Source of the DNA: Dipteris shenzhenensis | Taxonomy: Eukaryota > Polypodiophyta > Polypodiopsida > Gleicheniales | Length of the DNA: 64,000 nt | Reading direction: 5' to 3' (one strand) | Assembly (NCBI GenBank): GCA_047967505.1 | Contig: CM106538.1 | In this document: positions 34,144 to 40,012 of the stretch, piece by piece | Numbering within the stretch: the first letter of the stretch is position 1 | Layout of the letters: each line of letters starts with the position of its first letter | Notes under the pieces: model-generated | Told to the model about the DNA's origin: nothing | Database searches by the model: none | Seen by the model: the letters and a program-made list of their open reading frames with translations, nothing else | Position numbers and translations under genes: made by a program

Positions 34144-34797
34144 TATTCTGTCCCCCTTCTCTAAATCTGCCCATCCCCTTTTTCTACATTTTCCTTTCCT
34201 TTTGCTGTCGTTGGTTAATGCAAGAAGCAGTTGACCGGCAGCCAGAAAGGCCTTAACCAAATGACAATTCAAATAGACCTTTAAAATCAATCTGCAAATG
34301 AAAAGTTTGAAACGCAGGGCAAACTGTATGCCAGCACAAGACTCAAAGGTTTTGAAGTGTTTATTACAAGAGGAACAGACGGGGCTGTCTTTTTGGCTCT
34401 ACGTAAACAAAATAAAAAAGTTTAACTCTTAAGGAAGAACAAGATACGCTTTCGTCAGCTTCTTAATGTGTGCACTACAAGTTCGCTACATTTAGCTGTT
34501 CCAATGAAGACGCTGCGGCCTTTACCTCAATGGATAAGGTGGCCGACGATGTCGCACCTATGTCGTAACCGTACAAGAGTCCTCCCAAGGCTGGAAAGAG
34601 GAACCTGAATGATTCCAATGGTGCACCTGGAGTTCAGTTTGACTTCTGAACCGGACGTAGCTTCAAATAGGAAGATGGCAAAGACAATTTACATACGGTA
34701 AAACGACGGATGTCCATCTGTAACTCCGGAAGGTTAGTTTTTCTTGTTCCTCCTCTGACTCGATAAGAGGAATATAACGAGAAGACTCCAGCTTCAT
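1528..34797 (-). CDS. MFS sugar transporter, vacuolar glucose / D-xylose-proton symporter-like; N-terminal 144 codons, spliced, continues off the left edge
   Basis: This is a membrane sugar carrier of the major facilitator superfamily, in the plant family that includes vacuolar glucose transporters and the D-xylose-H+ symporter-like proteins. Five coding exons read on the minus strand: 34797-34697, 34604-34526, 2090-2031, 1866-1800 and 1652-1528. Phases agree at every junction, each intron is GT..AG, and together they give 144 uninterrupted codons. The start ATG (34797) opens a polar N-terminus with an acidic EEEQEK stretch. TM1 carries [16 protein letters not shown]2 carries [19 protein letters not shown], the loop 2-3 motif GRRREL follows, then TM3, and TM4 carries [13 protein letters not shown]. 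The next exon (usually HAAPMYIAE-type) and the rest of the roughly 500-residue family length must lie left of position 1. The transported sugar and membrane are inferred from family only. The remarkable point is the 32.4-kb intron between the second and third coding exons. Confidence 0.85.
2344..3446 (+). mobile_element. LINE (non-LTR retrotransposon) fragment with a (GAT)n-type tail
   Basis: Disrupted plus-strand frames carry LINE landmarks: a pre-RT stretch ([17 protein letters not shown]), the [18 protein letters not shown] block at about 2790-2840, a degraded catalytic box (NDMVLL) near 2920, and [16 protein letters not shown] at about 3000-3050. Several stops and shifts make it a pseudogene. 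The fragment ends in an ATG/GAT microsatellite (about 3402-3443), a tail type known in some plant LINEs. Confidence 0.7.
3447..3529. other. Short spacer after the LINE tail
   Basis: Nothing recognisable was seen between the microsatellite tail and the Copia relic. Confidence 0.4.
3530..4190 (-). pseudogene. Copia protease / GAG-pre-integrase relic
   Basis: The minus strand around 4140-4060 reads [19 protein letters not shown], a Copia aspartic protease motif with the second catalytic-loop residue changed (D-G-G). It is followed towards lower coordinates by [21 protein letters not shown], which resembles the region between protease and GAG-pre-integrase. Two local duplications lie inside: a 21-bp tandem repeat at 3609-3650 and an 80-90 bp tandem repeat at about 3796-3961. 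Confidence 0.55.
4191..5290. other. Unassigned transposon-like DNA
   Basis: Only short open frames occur and none was recognised. It lies between a Copia relic and a Gypsy RT relic and is probably decayed element sequence. Confidence 0.4.
5300..5470 (+). pseudogene. Gypsy reverse transcriptase relic
   Basis: The plus strand reads [20 protein letters not shown], a stop, then FDPFPIPF, matching the RT fingers of Ty3/Gypsy elements. It ends near 5465 with no continuing catalytic box. Confidence 0.6.
5641..5815 (+). pseudogene. LINE endonuclease relic
   Basis: A plus-strand frame reads [12 protein letters not shown], a stop, then [17 protein letters not shown]. The GD-N-V pattern is the central motif of the LINE apurinic-type endonuclease. 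It is short and broken. Confidence 0.5.
5816..7330 (+). mobile_element. Probable LTR relic with TATA box; ends not resolved
   Basis: A TATAAATA box at 6544-6551 lies in a CCCTATAAATAGGGGG context and is followed by pyrimidine-rich, CAG-rich leader-like sequence, the usual arrangement of a plant LTR promoter. No coding domain was recognised in 5816-7330, and no matching terminal repeats or TSD were found, so the borders are approximate. Confidence 0.4.
7540..7750 (+). pseudogene. Copia RNase H relic
   Basis: The plus strand reads [20 protein letters not shown], matching the Copia RNase H STxEAEY motif. The frame runs to about 7750. This sequence was the target flank for element A at 7853/7854. 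Confidence 0.55.
7854..8839 (+). repeat. Left LTR of element A
   Basis: The LTR is 986 bp. A TATATAA box lies at 8304-8310, flanked by a 23-bp near-direct repeat (GGAGGGCCTTGTGCC type, 8287-8333). Just upstream, 8190-8290 is rich in complementary CCAACCA / TGGTTGG and CCAGCC / GGCTGG blocks able to form hairpins. The LTR ends at AAAACA, directly before the primer binding site. Confidence 0.88.
8840..8851 (+). other. Primer binding site of element A
   Basis: TGGTATCAGAGC directly follows the LTR and complements the 3' end of initiator methionine tRNA, the common Copia primer. Confidence 0.85.
8986..9118 (+). pseudogene. Element A gag, N-terminal part
   Basis: The frame begins [13 protein letters not shown] and carries [18 protein letters not shown], the Copia gag entry motif (L-G-NY-W). 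It is cut at 9119-9123 by insertion of element B. The gag frame resumes, degenerate and in another phase, after 14432. Confidence 0.75.
9124..9370 (-). repeat. 3' LTR of element B (left copy)
   Basis: It begins TGTTACAAAAAGAGAGAGTG and ends AATTCTAACA. It matches the right copy except for scattered changes and an 11-bp indel in the CTTGCAATAGA repeat. Confidence 0.9.
9408..9630 (-). pseudogene. Element B RNase H tail after an internal deletion
   Basis: The end of RNase H reads [20 protein letters not shown] and [17 protein letters not shown], typical Copia C-terminal motifs. RT (ending at the SDLG motif) joins this tail directly and out of frame near 9615-9635, so the RT connection region and most of RNase H have been deleted. 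Confidence 0.78.
9650..10510 (-). pseudogene. Element B reverse transcriptase, disrupted
   Basis: Pieces in three frames carry [40 protein letters not shown] and [14 protein letters not shown], then [16 protein letters not shown]. At the catalytic YVDD box a 10-bp tandem copy of ATCTACATAA (9701-9720) shifts the frame. The RT ends abruptly near 9640 at FDMSDLG. Confidence 0.8.
10562..11436 (-). pseudogene. Element B integrase
   Basis: [16 protein letters not shown] is the end of the zinc module. The core has HSDVCGPM (first Asp), [13 protein letters not shown] (second Asp) and KAEWKNRT (Glu), so the DDE residues are visible. The C-terminal part follows ([34 protein letters not shown]) in a shifted frame. 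A break near 10900 splits the two parts. Confidence 0.8.
11411..12230 (-). pseudogene. Element B zinc knuckle, protease and GAG-pre-integrase
   Basis: After the zinc knuckle the frame holds [14 protein letters not shown] (protease D-S-G, near 11900), [20 protein letters not shown], and then [14 protein letters not shown] of the GAG-pre-integrase domain. The stretch 12145-11411 is a 244-codon open frame. A frameshift at about 11430 separates it from the integrase. Confidence 0.8.
12469..13083 (-). pseudogene. Element B gag
   Basis: The 204-codon open frame starts [20 protein letters not shown] and contains [17 protein letters not shown], typical of Copia gag, then a helical region. The C-terminal gag continues out of frame at 12478-12242. 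Its zinc knuckle [14 protein letters not shown] (CX2CX4HX4C) lies at about 12230-12186, after an in-frame stop near 12240. Confidence 0.8.
13084..14156 (-). repeat. Element B leader with a 79-bp tandem repeat and a TACGG-motif cluster
   Basis: This is the untranslated leader between primer site and gag. A 79-bp unit is repeated at about 13181-13338; each unit holds the near-palindrome TGACAAATATTGTCA. From about 13738 to 14120 the motif TACGG, usually as GTACGGA, occurs about 14 times, with a few CCGTAC in the other orientation. Short open frames here look like by-products of the repeats. Confidence 0.7.
14170..14427 (-). repeat. 5' LTR of element B (right copy)
   Basis: The 258-bp copy lies next to the primer binding site at 14157-14167, separated by two bases. 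It carries the CTTGCAATAGA duplication absent from the left copy. Confidence 0.9.
14433..14840 (+). pseudogene. Element A gag, distal piece, and polypurine tract
   Basis: Downstream of element B the gag continues: [19 protein letters not shown] and [18 protein letters not shown] match the UBN2-type gag core. A related gag lies on the minus strand at 25705-25938. An in-frame stop occurs near 14528 when the gag is read across the insertion point. The sequence ends in the GAGAGGGGG polypurine tract abutting the right LTR. Confidence 0.7.
14841..15450 (+). repeat. Right LTR of element A, first part
   Basis: It starts TGTTGGAAAGG and parallels the left LTR until GCTGA at 15446-15450, where element C entered. 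It includes the same hairpin-rich and TATATAA promoter region. Confidence 0.9.
15451..17050 (-). repeat. 3' LTR of element C (left copy)
   Basis: The 1600-bp copy is collinear with 22649-24248 at a constant offset of 7198 and shows no indel by eye. Open frames inside it are identical in the two copies and have no recognisable domain, so they are not called as genes. Confidence 0.93.
17339..19750 (-). CDS. Element C RT end - RNase H - integrase - chromodomain (803 aa)
   Basis: The frame overlaps the previous one by 17 bases and opens at the RT catalytic box ([10 protein letters not shown]). RNase H spans about residues 140-240 ([35 protein letters not shown]). The integrase zinc module is near 350-390 (HRGI, CMVCQK). 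The core shows [18 protein letters not shown] and DGQSEQEN, giving the DDE residues. A C-terminal chromodomain-like segment (about 710-760; [18 protein letters not shown]) places it among chromoviruses. The ATG used here lies inside the RT and is probably not a genuine start; the protein was once continuous with the gag frame. Confidence 0.92.
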   Translation of the reverse strand: MGTFFDDIIVFSKNEQEHRKHLTIVFQELKRHKLLINTKKSEFFMHEIHFLGHIVSKDGVKMDPAKVEAIRSWPILKNLHEVRSFLGLCSYYRRFIKYFAEIASPLHALQKKAVPFRWGPKENAAFEELKQKLCSEPVIILPDLAKPFAVTCDACGNSIGGTLMQDGRVVAYESRVLKDAELYLQTYEKEMLAVIHALTTWKHYLLGADFYVQTDHQSLRYFLTQRKLSEKHMRWANFLSMFHFQIVHVPGNKNVVADALSRKPQPEAVSKKPSVSAVSIAYNNVLDVMKDQYVNDADFSTIYDQLSDGQRHDHYMLKEGFILMHGRLCVTDQMRQKVIMESHAPPYAGHRGITATITAVEQYFYWPSLRKDVEDYVRTCMVCQKVKFDRQKAPGLLHPLPIPDRPWQSIAMDFVFDLPRTPTGHDGLWTIICRFSKQAHFVPVRKKITADQMARLFLQHVFKYHGMPESIISDRDPRMTSLFWRGLFENMGTTLNFSSSFHPQSDGQSEQENSTILDMFKCYVSDHKSKWEHYLPLLEYAYNNTVHTSTGKAPFEIVEGARKIPPILHTKEKIFEADRFVESLEEAYKKIKYALQRSQDKQKRAADKHRRELVFTEGDWVLLRFQKARLKNKKGKERLYTKLNMRYYGPFQVSEKINEVAYRLKLPPHWKIHNAFHVSLLKQYHGDIPEDVPDEVQPEVEEQDELLVPEQILAHRDRKLKGKVIRRYLVKFQNYPSLDAKWMEEGELADSPGILQLYLDAFQLEPTAVRAPTGSSAERASGALPDVREGGSTSTPSVQTGSP
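19734..22541 (-). CDS. Element C gag - protease - RT (N-terminal polyprotein, 935 aa)
   Basis: The start ATG at 22541 lies about 100 bases after the primer site. A Q- and S-rich N-terminus with a basic [13 protein letters not shown] stretch (about residue 95) is followed by a retrotransposon gag domain (about residues 265-430; [25 protein letters not shown]). A CCHC zinc knuckle [14 protein letters not shown] lies near residue 510, then the aspartic protease [13 protein letters not shown] (about 585-600). The RT begins near residue 785 ([53 protein letters not shown]). The frame ends prematurely just before the catalytic FDD box through a one-base shift in a short A run near 19760, where the next frame takes over. 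Confidence 0.92.
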   Translation of the reverse strand: MNMVSTHEQESSTTPQRRRQESLNDPASVQLQEAQQMPFEQATHEATTELNGDTSSSSESDDATMLNAQLASAVTALTQLAQNLAQIVQTNAKKKKKPRKHKHGKSEYTHASVSHEGQPSKMTQKVTSKREESPKRALEKEVQKVHPVQQYEQPAQGLGLGISTPQNNNVQSINVAQPPQPYLRQQPEYFGTDSIFDAMLISPPIGHRKQAMYDNVGMQPGMQATAYAPMPNVQPSMALPSQGNAANIQPSLGQPISNVYKEFKDGGSHVKFDTYNGVQDRYKALTFLQQFDAAFLGGLFTEASKMRKVATFLKGNALKWYTNLMLHGDAPATWLEFKQVFSSTWLTPTFEVEVLSHWHDLSYKLCKNLDDYTQRFWDVLLPLSSYRHVSLKEQIERYCCGLPSELRDYCIKTKVGSMTQLIENARTAYAWMQEKNLGFMDSKKEDNKRAAKHQDKDIKSENKNYGKRPFQKGGKAQFKAGQRRGQPNKQPRTKLSDEEKKSLMEQNKCFICKEEGHRSYDCPFKKRDRSDDDKNGDKQADRKGKKPKPSAGLLPDVIGSLPHAHDEEEMKKTEMCRAWGKIRNQNCLFFFDSGAKANFITPDMAGRLGIEPEEMGPSGMCDMANPELNTPVTPIIGKLRMHIQGYQDAEDFYIMPLPECDALLGMPWMYRVGADVQMRNKKISLTHRGKNHVLDVKLKGESIPVVSASCISNVIKRHISAYLIFVKEDSQPVQEGSTLSALDRERAAFISDFQDCFSDALPQELPPKRPEDHQIDIIPGSSPPNIPPYRVSKAQQEEIMSQVKELLEKELIQPSNSPYCSPVLLVQKKDGSWRMCIDYRALNKVTIKNRFPIPRIDDILDRLEGSSMFSRIDLKSGYHQIRIRPEDVYKTAFRTSFGLYEFLVMPFGLTNAPATFNRMMDRIFRAHRKVCGHFL
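22649..24248 (-). repeat. 5' LTR of element C (right copy)
   Basis: This copy lies upstream of gag on the minus strand, next to the primer binding site. It is nearly identical to the left copy, which argues for a recent insertion. Confidence 0.93.
24254..24630 (+). repeat. Right LTR of element A, second part
   Basis: It resumes after the duplicated GCTGA (24249-24253) with TCTATAGGCAGAGTAAGG, matching the left LTR near 8462, and ends at TTTCTAACA. The two parts total 987 bp, in agreement with the 986-bp left LTR. Confidence 0.9.
24636..24985. other. Unassigned DNA flanking element A
   Basis: This is the right-hand continuation of the insertion target of element A. No domain was recognised. 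Confidence 0.4.
24990..25985 (-). pseudogene. Copia gag relic related to element A
   Basis: Minus-strand frames 25938-25705 ([36 protein letters not shown]) and 25704-25255 form a gag with a zinc knuckle [14 protein letters not shown] (CX2CX4HX4C). The first part closely resembles the gag of element A. A protease was not found; the frame breaks up below 25250. Confidence 0.75.
26190..26725 (+). pseudogene. Element D protease and pre-RT
   Basis: The frame reads [20 protein letters not shown] and [14 protein letters not shown], a Gypsy retropepsin with an intact D-S-G, followed after a frameshift near 26560 by [10 protein letters not shown] and a linker ending [10 protein letters not shown], the usual sequence just before the RT. 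Confidence 0.8.
26740..27005 (-). pseudogene. Inverted RT N-terminal segment within element D
   Basis: On the minus strand 27005-26745 encodes [20 protein letters not shown], then [11 protein letters not shown] and [16 protein letters not shown], the Gypsy RT entry region. Its position, between SEFADVF (plus) and the FYDILIYSK box (plus), is where this domain belongs, but its orientation is reversed. Confidence 0.78.
27006..27641 (+). pseudogene. Element D RT end and RNase H
   Basis: It opens with a degraded catalytic box FYDILIYSK, stops, then [20 protein letters not shown]. RNase H follows: [32 protein letters not shown], then stops, [12 protein letters not shown] and KGEKNVVAN at the right end, where the insertion begins. 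Confidence 0.8.
27642..28525. mobile_element. Insertion in element D, possibly a solo LTR, with an array of W-box-like palindromes
   Basis: The insert splits the Gypsy frame between KNVVANA and its continuation (VVTNAMSRM). It begins TGCTAGAACC and ends ATTTACA, so TG..CA ends fit, and on the minus strand too (TGTAAAT...CTAGCA). No 5-bp target duplication is visible; instead about 15 similar bases (GTGGTTGCCAATGC / GTGGTGACAAATGCC) flank it. A (TA)n tract lies at 28194-28225, followed by the palindrome cluster. Confidence 0.55.
28233..28499. promoter_or_regulatory. Array of palindromic TTGAC (W-box-like) sites
   Basis: Seven short imperfect palindromes, mostly with a 4-base centre, lie close together: TTGACCGGAGTCAA (28233), CCAACCGGAGTTGG (28313), GGTTAACCGGGGTTAACC (28335), GTTGACCGAAGTCAAC (28375), CTGACCGTAGTCAG (28396), ACTTGACTAGAGTCAAGT (28414) and TTGACCGTAGTCAA (28436). 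A looser GACC..GGTC pair is at about 28274. A larger inverted pair, TTGACCATTTA (28454-28464) and TAAATGGTCAA (28489-28499), closes the block. TTGAC(C/T) is the W-box core bound by WRKY factors; binding here is inference. Confidence 0.6.
28526..29790 (+). pseudogene. Element D integrase region
   Basis: Plus-strand pieces show the zinc module ([24 protein letters not shown]), the core ([35 protein letters not shown], and a degraded second Asp region with two stops near 29158-29178) and [18 protein letters not shown]. Then come the [16 protein letters not shown] and [15 protein letters not shown] regions. Frameshifts lie near 28820 and 29700. Confidence 0.82.
29718..29984 (+). pseudogene. Element D C-terminal chromodomain
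   Basis: The frame has the linker [17 protein letters not shown] followed by [20 protein letters not shown], a clear chromodomain with the aromatic and W..W pattern. A TAG at 29982-29984 terminates it. It marks the element as a chromovirus. Confidence 0.82.
30328..30616 (-). repeat. 3' LTR of element E (left copy)
   Basis: The 289-bp LTR begins TGTTGGAATACTG and ends GATATCCCAACA. It is preceded by TSD TTTCC and followed by the C-run (minus-strand polypurine tract). Confidence 0.92.
30993..31394 (-). CDS. Element E 133-aa protein with a CCHC zinc knuckle
   Basis: The frame opens [18 protein letters not shown], in which [14 protein letters not shown] fits CX2CX4HX4C, the nucleic-acid-binding knuckle of gag proteins, placed unusually at the very N-terminus. 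The remainder ([20 protein letters not shown], ending [10 protein letters not shown]) was not recognised. It is the only long minus-strand frame in the element, so it may be a reduced gag or a captured cellular fragment. An RNA-binding role is inferred from the knuckle only. Confidence 0.55.
   Translation of the reverse strand: MACLCKICEKPKHKAMSCYATKDENANLTSLLKIAKTMVAKKEATTEIYPLMALLFDSKYKKKMKVRHLRYASLHNYGDDKIIVLLKDMTFKSTCSIIVPSYKALDTAHVVRPCLDMDILPPQDEASHEDYAF
32254..32542 (-). repeat. 5' LTR of element E (right copy)
   Basis: It is nearly identical to the left copy and abuts the 13-bp primer binding site at 32241-32253. It is followed by TSD TTTCC. Confidence 0.92.
32548..34101. mobile_element. 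Continuation of the element D end and LTR-like relics
   Basis: After element E the pyrimidine-rich sequence of the element D terminus resumes. At about 33090-33145 there are TTGGTTGG / GGCCAACC blocks like those in the element A LTR, which suggests an old LTR. No domain or clear terminus was found up to the CT repeat at 34102. Confidence 0.35.
34102..34141. repeat. (CT)n microsatellite
   Basis: About 40 bases of CT dinucleotide repeat. Short frames across it are repeat artefacts. Confidence 0.9.
34526..34797 (-). CDS. Sugar transporter coding exons 1-2 (start codon and TM1)
   Basis: The first coding segment, 34797-34697, encodes 33 codons plus two bases and ends at a GTATGT donor. The next exon, 34604-34526, begins after a TTCAG acceptor, completes a proline codon and encodes [16 protein letters not shown] followed by [10 protein letters not shown]; it ends at GAG|GTAAAG. 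The [15 protein letters not shown] core is diagnostic for this plant transporter family. A possible acceptor (TTTTACAG) sits 10 bases before the ATG at 34808, so part of the 5' UTR may be on a separate exon. An in-frame TGA lies upstream if that intron is not used, so the chosen ATG is robust either way. Confidence 0.88.
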
Positions 34798-35320
34798 TGT
34801 TTTCGGCCTGTAAAATCCAAATCCAGATTGCTGGTTACATCAGTTTAGATACCTGTATTATCAGAACACTAAGAATCGGTAATTCGGCGCCACATCTTAA
34901 GAGGAGGAAACGTTAGGAACTTTTAAAGGACGCAGCGATACGAGATGCGATGTTTTTGAGATGATCCGCAAGGCAGGATCGGTCAAACGGTGAACTCAAG
35001 AGGAGGAGAAGGACGCGCACACGCCAAAGGGGACGCGACTCGAATCCAGCAACGGAAACCGCGAGCAAAACGAATTACGGTGGCTTAGAAAAGGAAGCGA
35101 AGCGAAGCAATGTTTTGTGCATCAACGCTGTGATGATCATCTACAAGCTCTCCGCGAAGCAGCAGGTCGCCAGGATGATAATGGCCAGTACACAAGCGTT
35201 TTCTGCAGAGAGGGGAAAGTGGGGGAAGGAAGGCAGAAAGAGCTCTAAAAACTGAGGTCTAAAGTGACGAGTGCGTGATGATCCTGAGAAGCTGGCGGTG
35301 CCAGAGCTAGCGAGAAGCAT
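34697..35320 (-). promoter_or_regulatory. CpG-rich 5' leader / promoter region of the sugar transporter gene
   Basis: This stretch has many CpG dinucleotides (for example around 34930-35110), unlike the CpG-poor transposons around it, and sits immediately upstream of the transporter start codon at 34797. CpG retention is typical of unmethylated plant gene 5' ends. No convincing TATA box was found on the minus strand, and the transcription start and the 5' UTR exon border were not resolved. Confidence 0.5.
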
Positions 35321-36156
35321 ATGCGCTTGTAATCGCTAGAAAACGAGAGAGACCATGAATGAGTTTGGTGATTGAACTTTTTAAAATATGGGCGTTAAGA
35401 ATGCTGTCACGAGTATAAGTACTCGTGAGCATTGCTTTCAATTGGTTCTGTCCAAGGAAAACAATTGTAGAATTATTATTTGCAACACCTGTCATGGAAG
35501 TCCAAACCCATGAATAGGAAAGTTCTATTGATTTGCAAACTTCATGAGAGAGAGAAAGAACCAAAATAGTAACAAAAATGGTTTTTTAAGAAAAGTGAAA
35601 CGAGTGCTAGTATCAGTCCCCACCATTTCAAGTCCCTCCTCATTCTCGTGTGCACAATGTGCATGTTTGTCTCCCAAGTCTTCTCTTTTGCAGTCTCGTG
35701 TCTTGCCTTTGTGTGTGTTTGTCTCCAATCAGCCTACACATAATACACCTCGTGTCCCTTGTCACTATCTTCTTGAGAATTCTTTTTCCTCCTCTAAGCC
35801 CCGGTCTACAAAGTCAAGTTTTCATACTTCTTCCTCTTAACGTCATGAGACAAGAATTCATTTTTCTCCTCACGCTCCCGATCTACAAAGTCAGTTGTCC
35901 TACTTCTTCCTCTTAACGTCTAGGTCCCATGAAGGCAATTATTTCCCTCAACAAAACTCTCAGAGAACCTAGCTATCCCACCTCCCAACAAAAATAAAAG
36001 CTGACACCACAAAAGATTTCAAAACAAGAACAAGGTGGCCATCCCTACTCTCCATTAAATTATTGATCCTACATCCATTTTAGACATAAAGTAACAAAAA
36101 TTTTATTACTTTTTTCATGCATATTTATGCTCTTGTGTACAAGTGTTGAGTTGTTA

Positions 36157-36192
<36 letters not shown>

Positions 36193-37600
36193 TTATTGAA
36201 TGATCTATCCAATATACACATATGAAGTTCCAGCATTTGTTTAGTCCCTAGGTATGTTGCTTCATATGTGGTCAAGCTGGCTACTACCATACATTGTAGT
36301 TGCTTCTATACAATGCAAATGGTTTATATTTATATCTAGATTTATATGTATATATGTATGTGTGTGCGTGAGTATGTGTGTGTTTGTGTGTGTGTGCGTG
36401 TGTGTGTATATGTATATGTACATGTGTATACATACATACATATGAGTGTGTATAAGTGTGTGTGTGTTTAGATTAAAAAGTCCCATCAATAATTGAGCCA
36501 TATAATTAATTCCATCAATTGGATAAAAAGTTTTTAAAAAGGGGAACATATAAGGAAAAAATGTTTGAGACATCTAAGTTGATAAATGCAATAAATAGAG
36601 TTTATCAAAAAATTCCACCAAAATTAATAATTTTTAATAATATTGAGTTTGACAAATACAATATTGGAAAAAGATGTCAAATCCTCAGGCAGTCCAGGTT
36701 TTGAGGTCAAGGTCCACTTACCTGCCACCATCCAAACAAACTAGTTACGTTTGGGTAGAGAGGTAATGTATGTTTTCCTTGGCTTATTATCACTTTACCT
36801 AGGAATATAGACAACCATATGGATTCTTAGATAATTAAAAAAAAGTTTAAGTCACAAGTAAAGTTTAAGTCAAGAAACGCACGAGTGCATGGGTTGAGAA
36901 GGGATTAGTGGAGGTATGGGAGGATTAGTGTGCTTGGTGTGTCGGATGGTTAAAAAGAGATTGTAAAGGGGAGATTTCACAGGAGGTATATAAAAGAATA
37001 ATTCATAGTTGGGAAAGTATACATGTGTGTATGTGTAAGTGTGTGTGTGTATGTGTGTAAAGAAATAAGTGTTTGTGTGTATGAGATACATTTACTAATC
37101 AAAATTGTTGTATGTGTGTGTGTGAAATAACTTTCCATGTTTGATTAAGCATATTTGTGTTTTCAAACATGTCAATGTTGAAATCACCAACTAATATTGT
37201 GTAAATGCTTTTATTAGCACTAGCTCTCCTAGAGACAGTGCTTAAGGATCGAGTTGGATAAATTTTTGTGATTATTTAATTTTTTGGGGGAATTTTTAAA
37301 ATTCCTAAGCTCTATAGCTTGCTGGTTGGCTTGTTGGCTTGCTGGCTTACTCACTAGCTTGCAAGTCGCAGGCAAACGAAGCAACAGCACAGTAGCAATG
37401 ATCAAGAAGGAGAGAAACAATGAAAGAGTCGTGGGCAGTTCAATTTATTACAGATCGAAGAACAAATTCGAATGAGCTCAAACTTGCTTGCAGCAACCGA
37501 AACACAACCAATGTAGCATGCAATAGCAGTAGCTAGGGGCCGTCTTTGATGGTGACTTTGTAGCGTTCAACCGGCGGTTGGCGATACATTCCTCCCATGG
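35321..37600. other. AT-rich intergenic DNA with microsatellites
   Basis: No gene was recognised. Two tandem copies of a roughly 70-bp unit (ending CTTCTTCCTCTTAACGTC) lie at about 35776-35922, a (TA)n tract at 36159-36190 and a degenerate (GT)n/(TATG)n region at about 36345-36475. Confidence 0.5.
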
Positions 37601-37609
37601 CTATTACAG

Positions 37610-38847
37610 CAGGCCTTGGCAAGTATTTTGCTAGTTGAATCGGGAGGCAAGACAAGCTTCCAGAGCTCACCTCTTTGGCTATGGCTTAGCTCCTTCTCCC
37701 TCAATCAGTTGCTATTCCTCTTCTTATTATGGAAGCTGAGGGAGAAATCAAGCTCTTCCTCGGAGAATTTCCTTGCATTACCTCTGCTCCTCTTCGCTTT
37801 GATGACCACCATGGATCGCCCTTGTCTCCCTCCAAATCAATGTTTTCTACCTCGCATGCTAATCCTCTCGTCTCCCCAAACTCCTAGCCCAATCTTCCCT
37901 CCACCCTCTTCGATTCATGCATCGCCAATCTTCACCCTTCAAGGCTCTCTCCAGGGATTCCTCATAGGCCGTAGCAGTCTCGTCGACAGTACCCTTTGGA
38001 GCAGCGCCATCAGCACCTCCAAGCATTCCAACCTCCTCTGGGAGCTGAAGAACAAGGGCAATTAAATCTCGCAGCAGTTGTCTCACCATGAGGAGGAATC
38101 GATACATTCAACATTGGCTAATTTGAGCCTCCCGAGTGACCACGATGGTTTGCAATTTTTGTGCAAAAATGGAAACGAAAGCATAAACTATGGCAAAATG
38201 GTTGCGGCCCTTGAAGGTTTTCTCGTTGAATCAGTAATGCGCAACACTCATTAATGAACCTTTTGGGAATGGACATTCTTTCTCTGTTAGTGATGAACTG
38301 ACATATGTCCGGACGACTCAGAAGTTGCAAATCCTAAGAAGACCGCAAGGTCTTGATTGGAGCGCAACATGGCAAGCGCCGGTGTGGATCAGCCTTTGAT
38401 GTAGTTTCAAGTGCAACAATCCCTGTTCGAGGACTGTCTTTCACTTGAACATTCTAAAGCAGCAATGTTGGTGATGCCAAGGTAATCTCCTTGCAGAAGC
38501 TTTCATGGATCGAACTTTCATGAAAGTAGAATCCAGGTGAACGTCGTTCCACAGGAGCTACAATATGATGGCGAAGTGTTGGCTTATATTTAGCAGTAGA
38601 AGCTGGAGCTTGCACGGCAAGTCGCGGTGGATAGGTAGCAACAACAAGCTCAACAACGACTATTGTGGGAGCAATAGTCCGCTCTGTATGCGAGTTTGCA
38701 TAATCAAGTTGGAGGCCCATATCGGAATTACTATCTTGCAATTGCTGTTCTTGGAATTCCATAGCAATCGTTTGATCATCAGCAGCATCAAACTCATGCG
38801 ATGGCGGCTATTCTTCAGATGGGTTGGAAGGTATTGTACCCAAGGAT
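37610..38847 (+). pseudogene. Probable degenerate N-terminal region of the PUF pseudogene
   Basis: Frame-shifting plus-strand fragments resemble the low-complexity N-terminus of plant Pumilio proteins. Examples are LSHHEEESIHSTLANLSLPS (about 38070-38140) followed by DHDGLQFLCKNGN, and a glutamine-containing QQQAQQRLLWEQ stretch with SALYASL, broken by a stop (about 38640-38690). No single frame stays open. Assignment to the PUF gene rests on position and composition. Confidence 0.4.
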
Positions 38848-39555
38848 AATGCATTCGAGTGGATGCTTGCCCCTTCTTGTACTTGCATAGCTATGGAGAA
38901 AGTGGCGTAGGATCCTCCTCTCTAAATGGACCTTAGCTCGAGGGATTGGTGGGCAAGATGAGAGGCTTGGCAAGGTCTTCCCCAACAAATCTTGACAAAG
39001 ATGGAAATCAGGAAGTTGTTGCCATCAAAGGGGGGAGGAGGAGGAAGGGTATTGATCTTGTAGCCAATGGTGAAGTTCAATCTCTAGCATAGAAACTCGG
39101 TGTACAAAGGCTATTGGTGTTGGACGTTGATGGGTCACAGCAGCTCATGAAATTCACAACTTTGGAAGAGGTGGAGGGCCAAAAATACAATGTCACTGAA
39201 GATCAGCATGGCTACTGCTTCTTGCAAAGGAAGTTTGATGAAGGAAACCCAAAGGATGTAAAGAAGATATTTGAAAAGATTAGGGGCCATTAAGTTGAGC
39301 CAATGACTGATCCTTTCGGGAATTACCTAATGCAAAAGCTTCTTGAGGTTTGCAATGAAGCCCATTGCATGGACATTTTAGAAGCAGTAACCAAAACTGA
39401 TGATCTGGTCAACATCTCAAATATGCATGGGTAAGAAAATCACCGTCTTGAATTTAATTTGATGTAAAGTTAAGAATGCTAGATTTGGTCAACATCTTAT
39501 TGAGTATGCATGGGGAATCATCTTGTATTTGATTTGGTGTAAAGTTAATAGTGTT

Positions 39556-39629
<74 letters not shown>

Positions 39630-40012
39630 AACACCCACACATTTTAAGGACTTTTTCTAACACGCATTACTGTTTCAAATTTGAATCAAGGCTGCCTTCA
39701 TCTTTAGACAAATTTGACAACTTCTACGTTGGAATATATATTTTTGCATGCAATTTGCATAAACCAAAGTATTGTCAAACTTTGTTTTAAATTTTCCATG
39801 CTAGAAGGTGGGAGTGAAGTTAACGGTATGACTATCTCCATTTTGACATCACACGGACTGTCCAGAAACTCATCGAGATATTAAGGACCCTTGAGCAAGT
39901 ATCTATGGTGATATTGTCTCTAAAGCAAGGAGTTGTGACCCTCGTCAAGGATATAAATGGAAATCATGTGGTTCAAAAGTGTTTGTAGTGCCTTGGCAAT
40001 GAGAACAGCAAG
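38848..40012 (+). pseudogene. Pumilio/PUF RNA-binding protein pseudogene
   Basis: PUF proteins bind 3' UTRs through eight helical repeats. One plus-strand frame ends in TAGCTATGGAGAAAG-type linker coding (HSYGESGVGSSSL) and runs through TLEEVEGQKYNVTEDQHGYC, FLQRKFDEGNPKDVKKIFEK and EPMTDPFGNYLMQKLLEVCN to NISNMHG at 39430, followed by GTAAGA. A second exon, 39850-40012, reads RTVQKLIEILRTLEQVSM and VKDINGNHVVQKCL and ends AAG|GTAAGA. Frame and splice phase agree, so this is a copy with introns. Stops lie at 38934, 39090, 39291 and 39986, and the acceptor reads ACAT instead of an AG. Only about three repeats exist; later exons were not found. Confidence 0.85.
39559..39629. repeat. (TC)n(AC)n compound microsatellite in the PUF pseudogene intron
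   Basis: TC repeat (about 39559-39608) passing into AC repeat (to 39629), located between the two PUF exons. Confidence 0.9.

Larger units (their letters stand above)
2091..34525 (-). other. Giant transposon-filled intron (about 32.4 kb) of the sugar transporter gene
   Basis: The donor (GTAAAG just below 34526) and acceptor (GATGCAG just above 2090) are both canonical, and both flanking exons are in phase 0, so the two exon clusters fit together exactly. Between them lie a LINE fragment, Copia and Gypsy relics, nested elements A, B and C, Gypsy D and element E. That the intron is spliced in vivo is inferred from conserved exon sequence and phase, not observed. Confidence 0.78.

Noticed and set aside
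34516-34570. tRNA-Arg-like sequence (CCTCAATGGATAAGG) on the plus strand
   Set aside because: There is no T-arm or matching acceptor stem, and the minus strand here is a well-supported coding exon border of the sugar transporter.
34808-34852. A 45-base intron immediately before the transporter start codon (CAG|GTATCT ... TTTTACAG)
   Set aside because: It is too short for a normal plant intron. The acceptor may pair with a donor further upstream, so the 5' UTR structure was left open.
36254-36573. Frames rich in CVCVSMCVF or THTHTH
   Set aside because: These are translations of a (GT)n microsatellite.
37616-38065. 149-codon frame as an independent gene
   Set aside because: There is no recognised domain. 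It overlaps the degenerate N-terminal region of the PUF pseudogene, and coding-like similarity jumps between frames.
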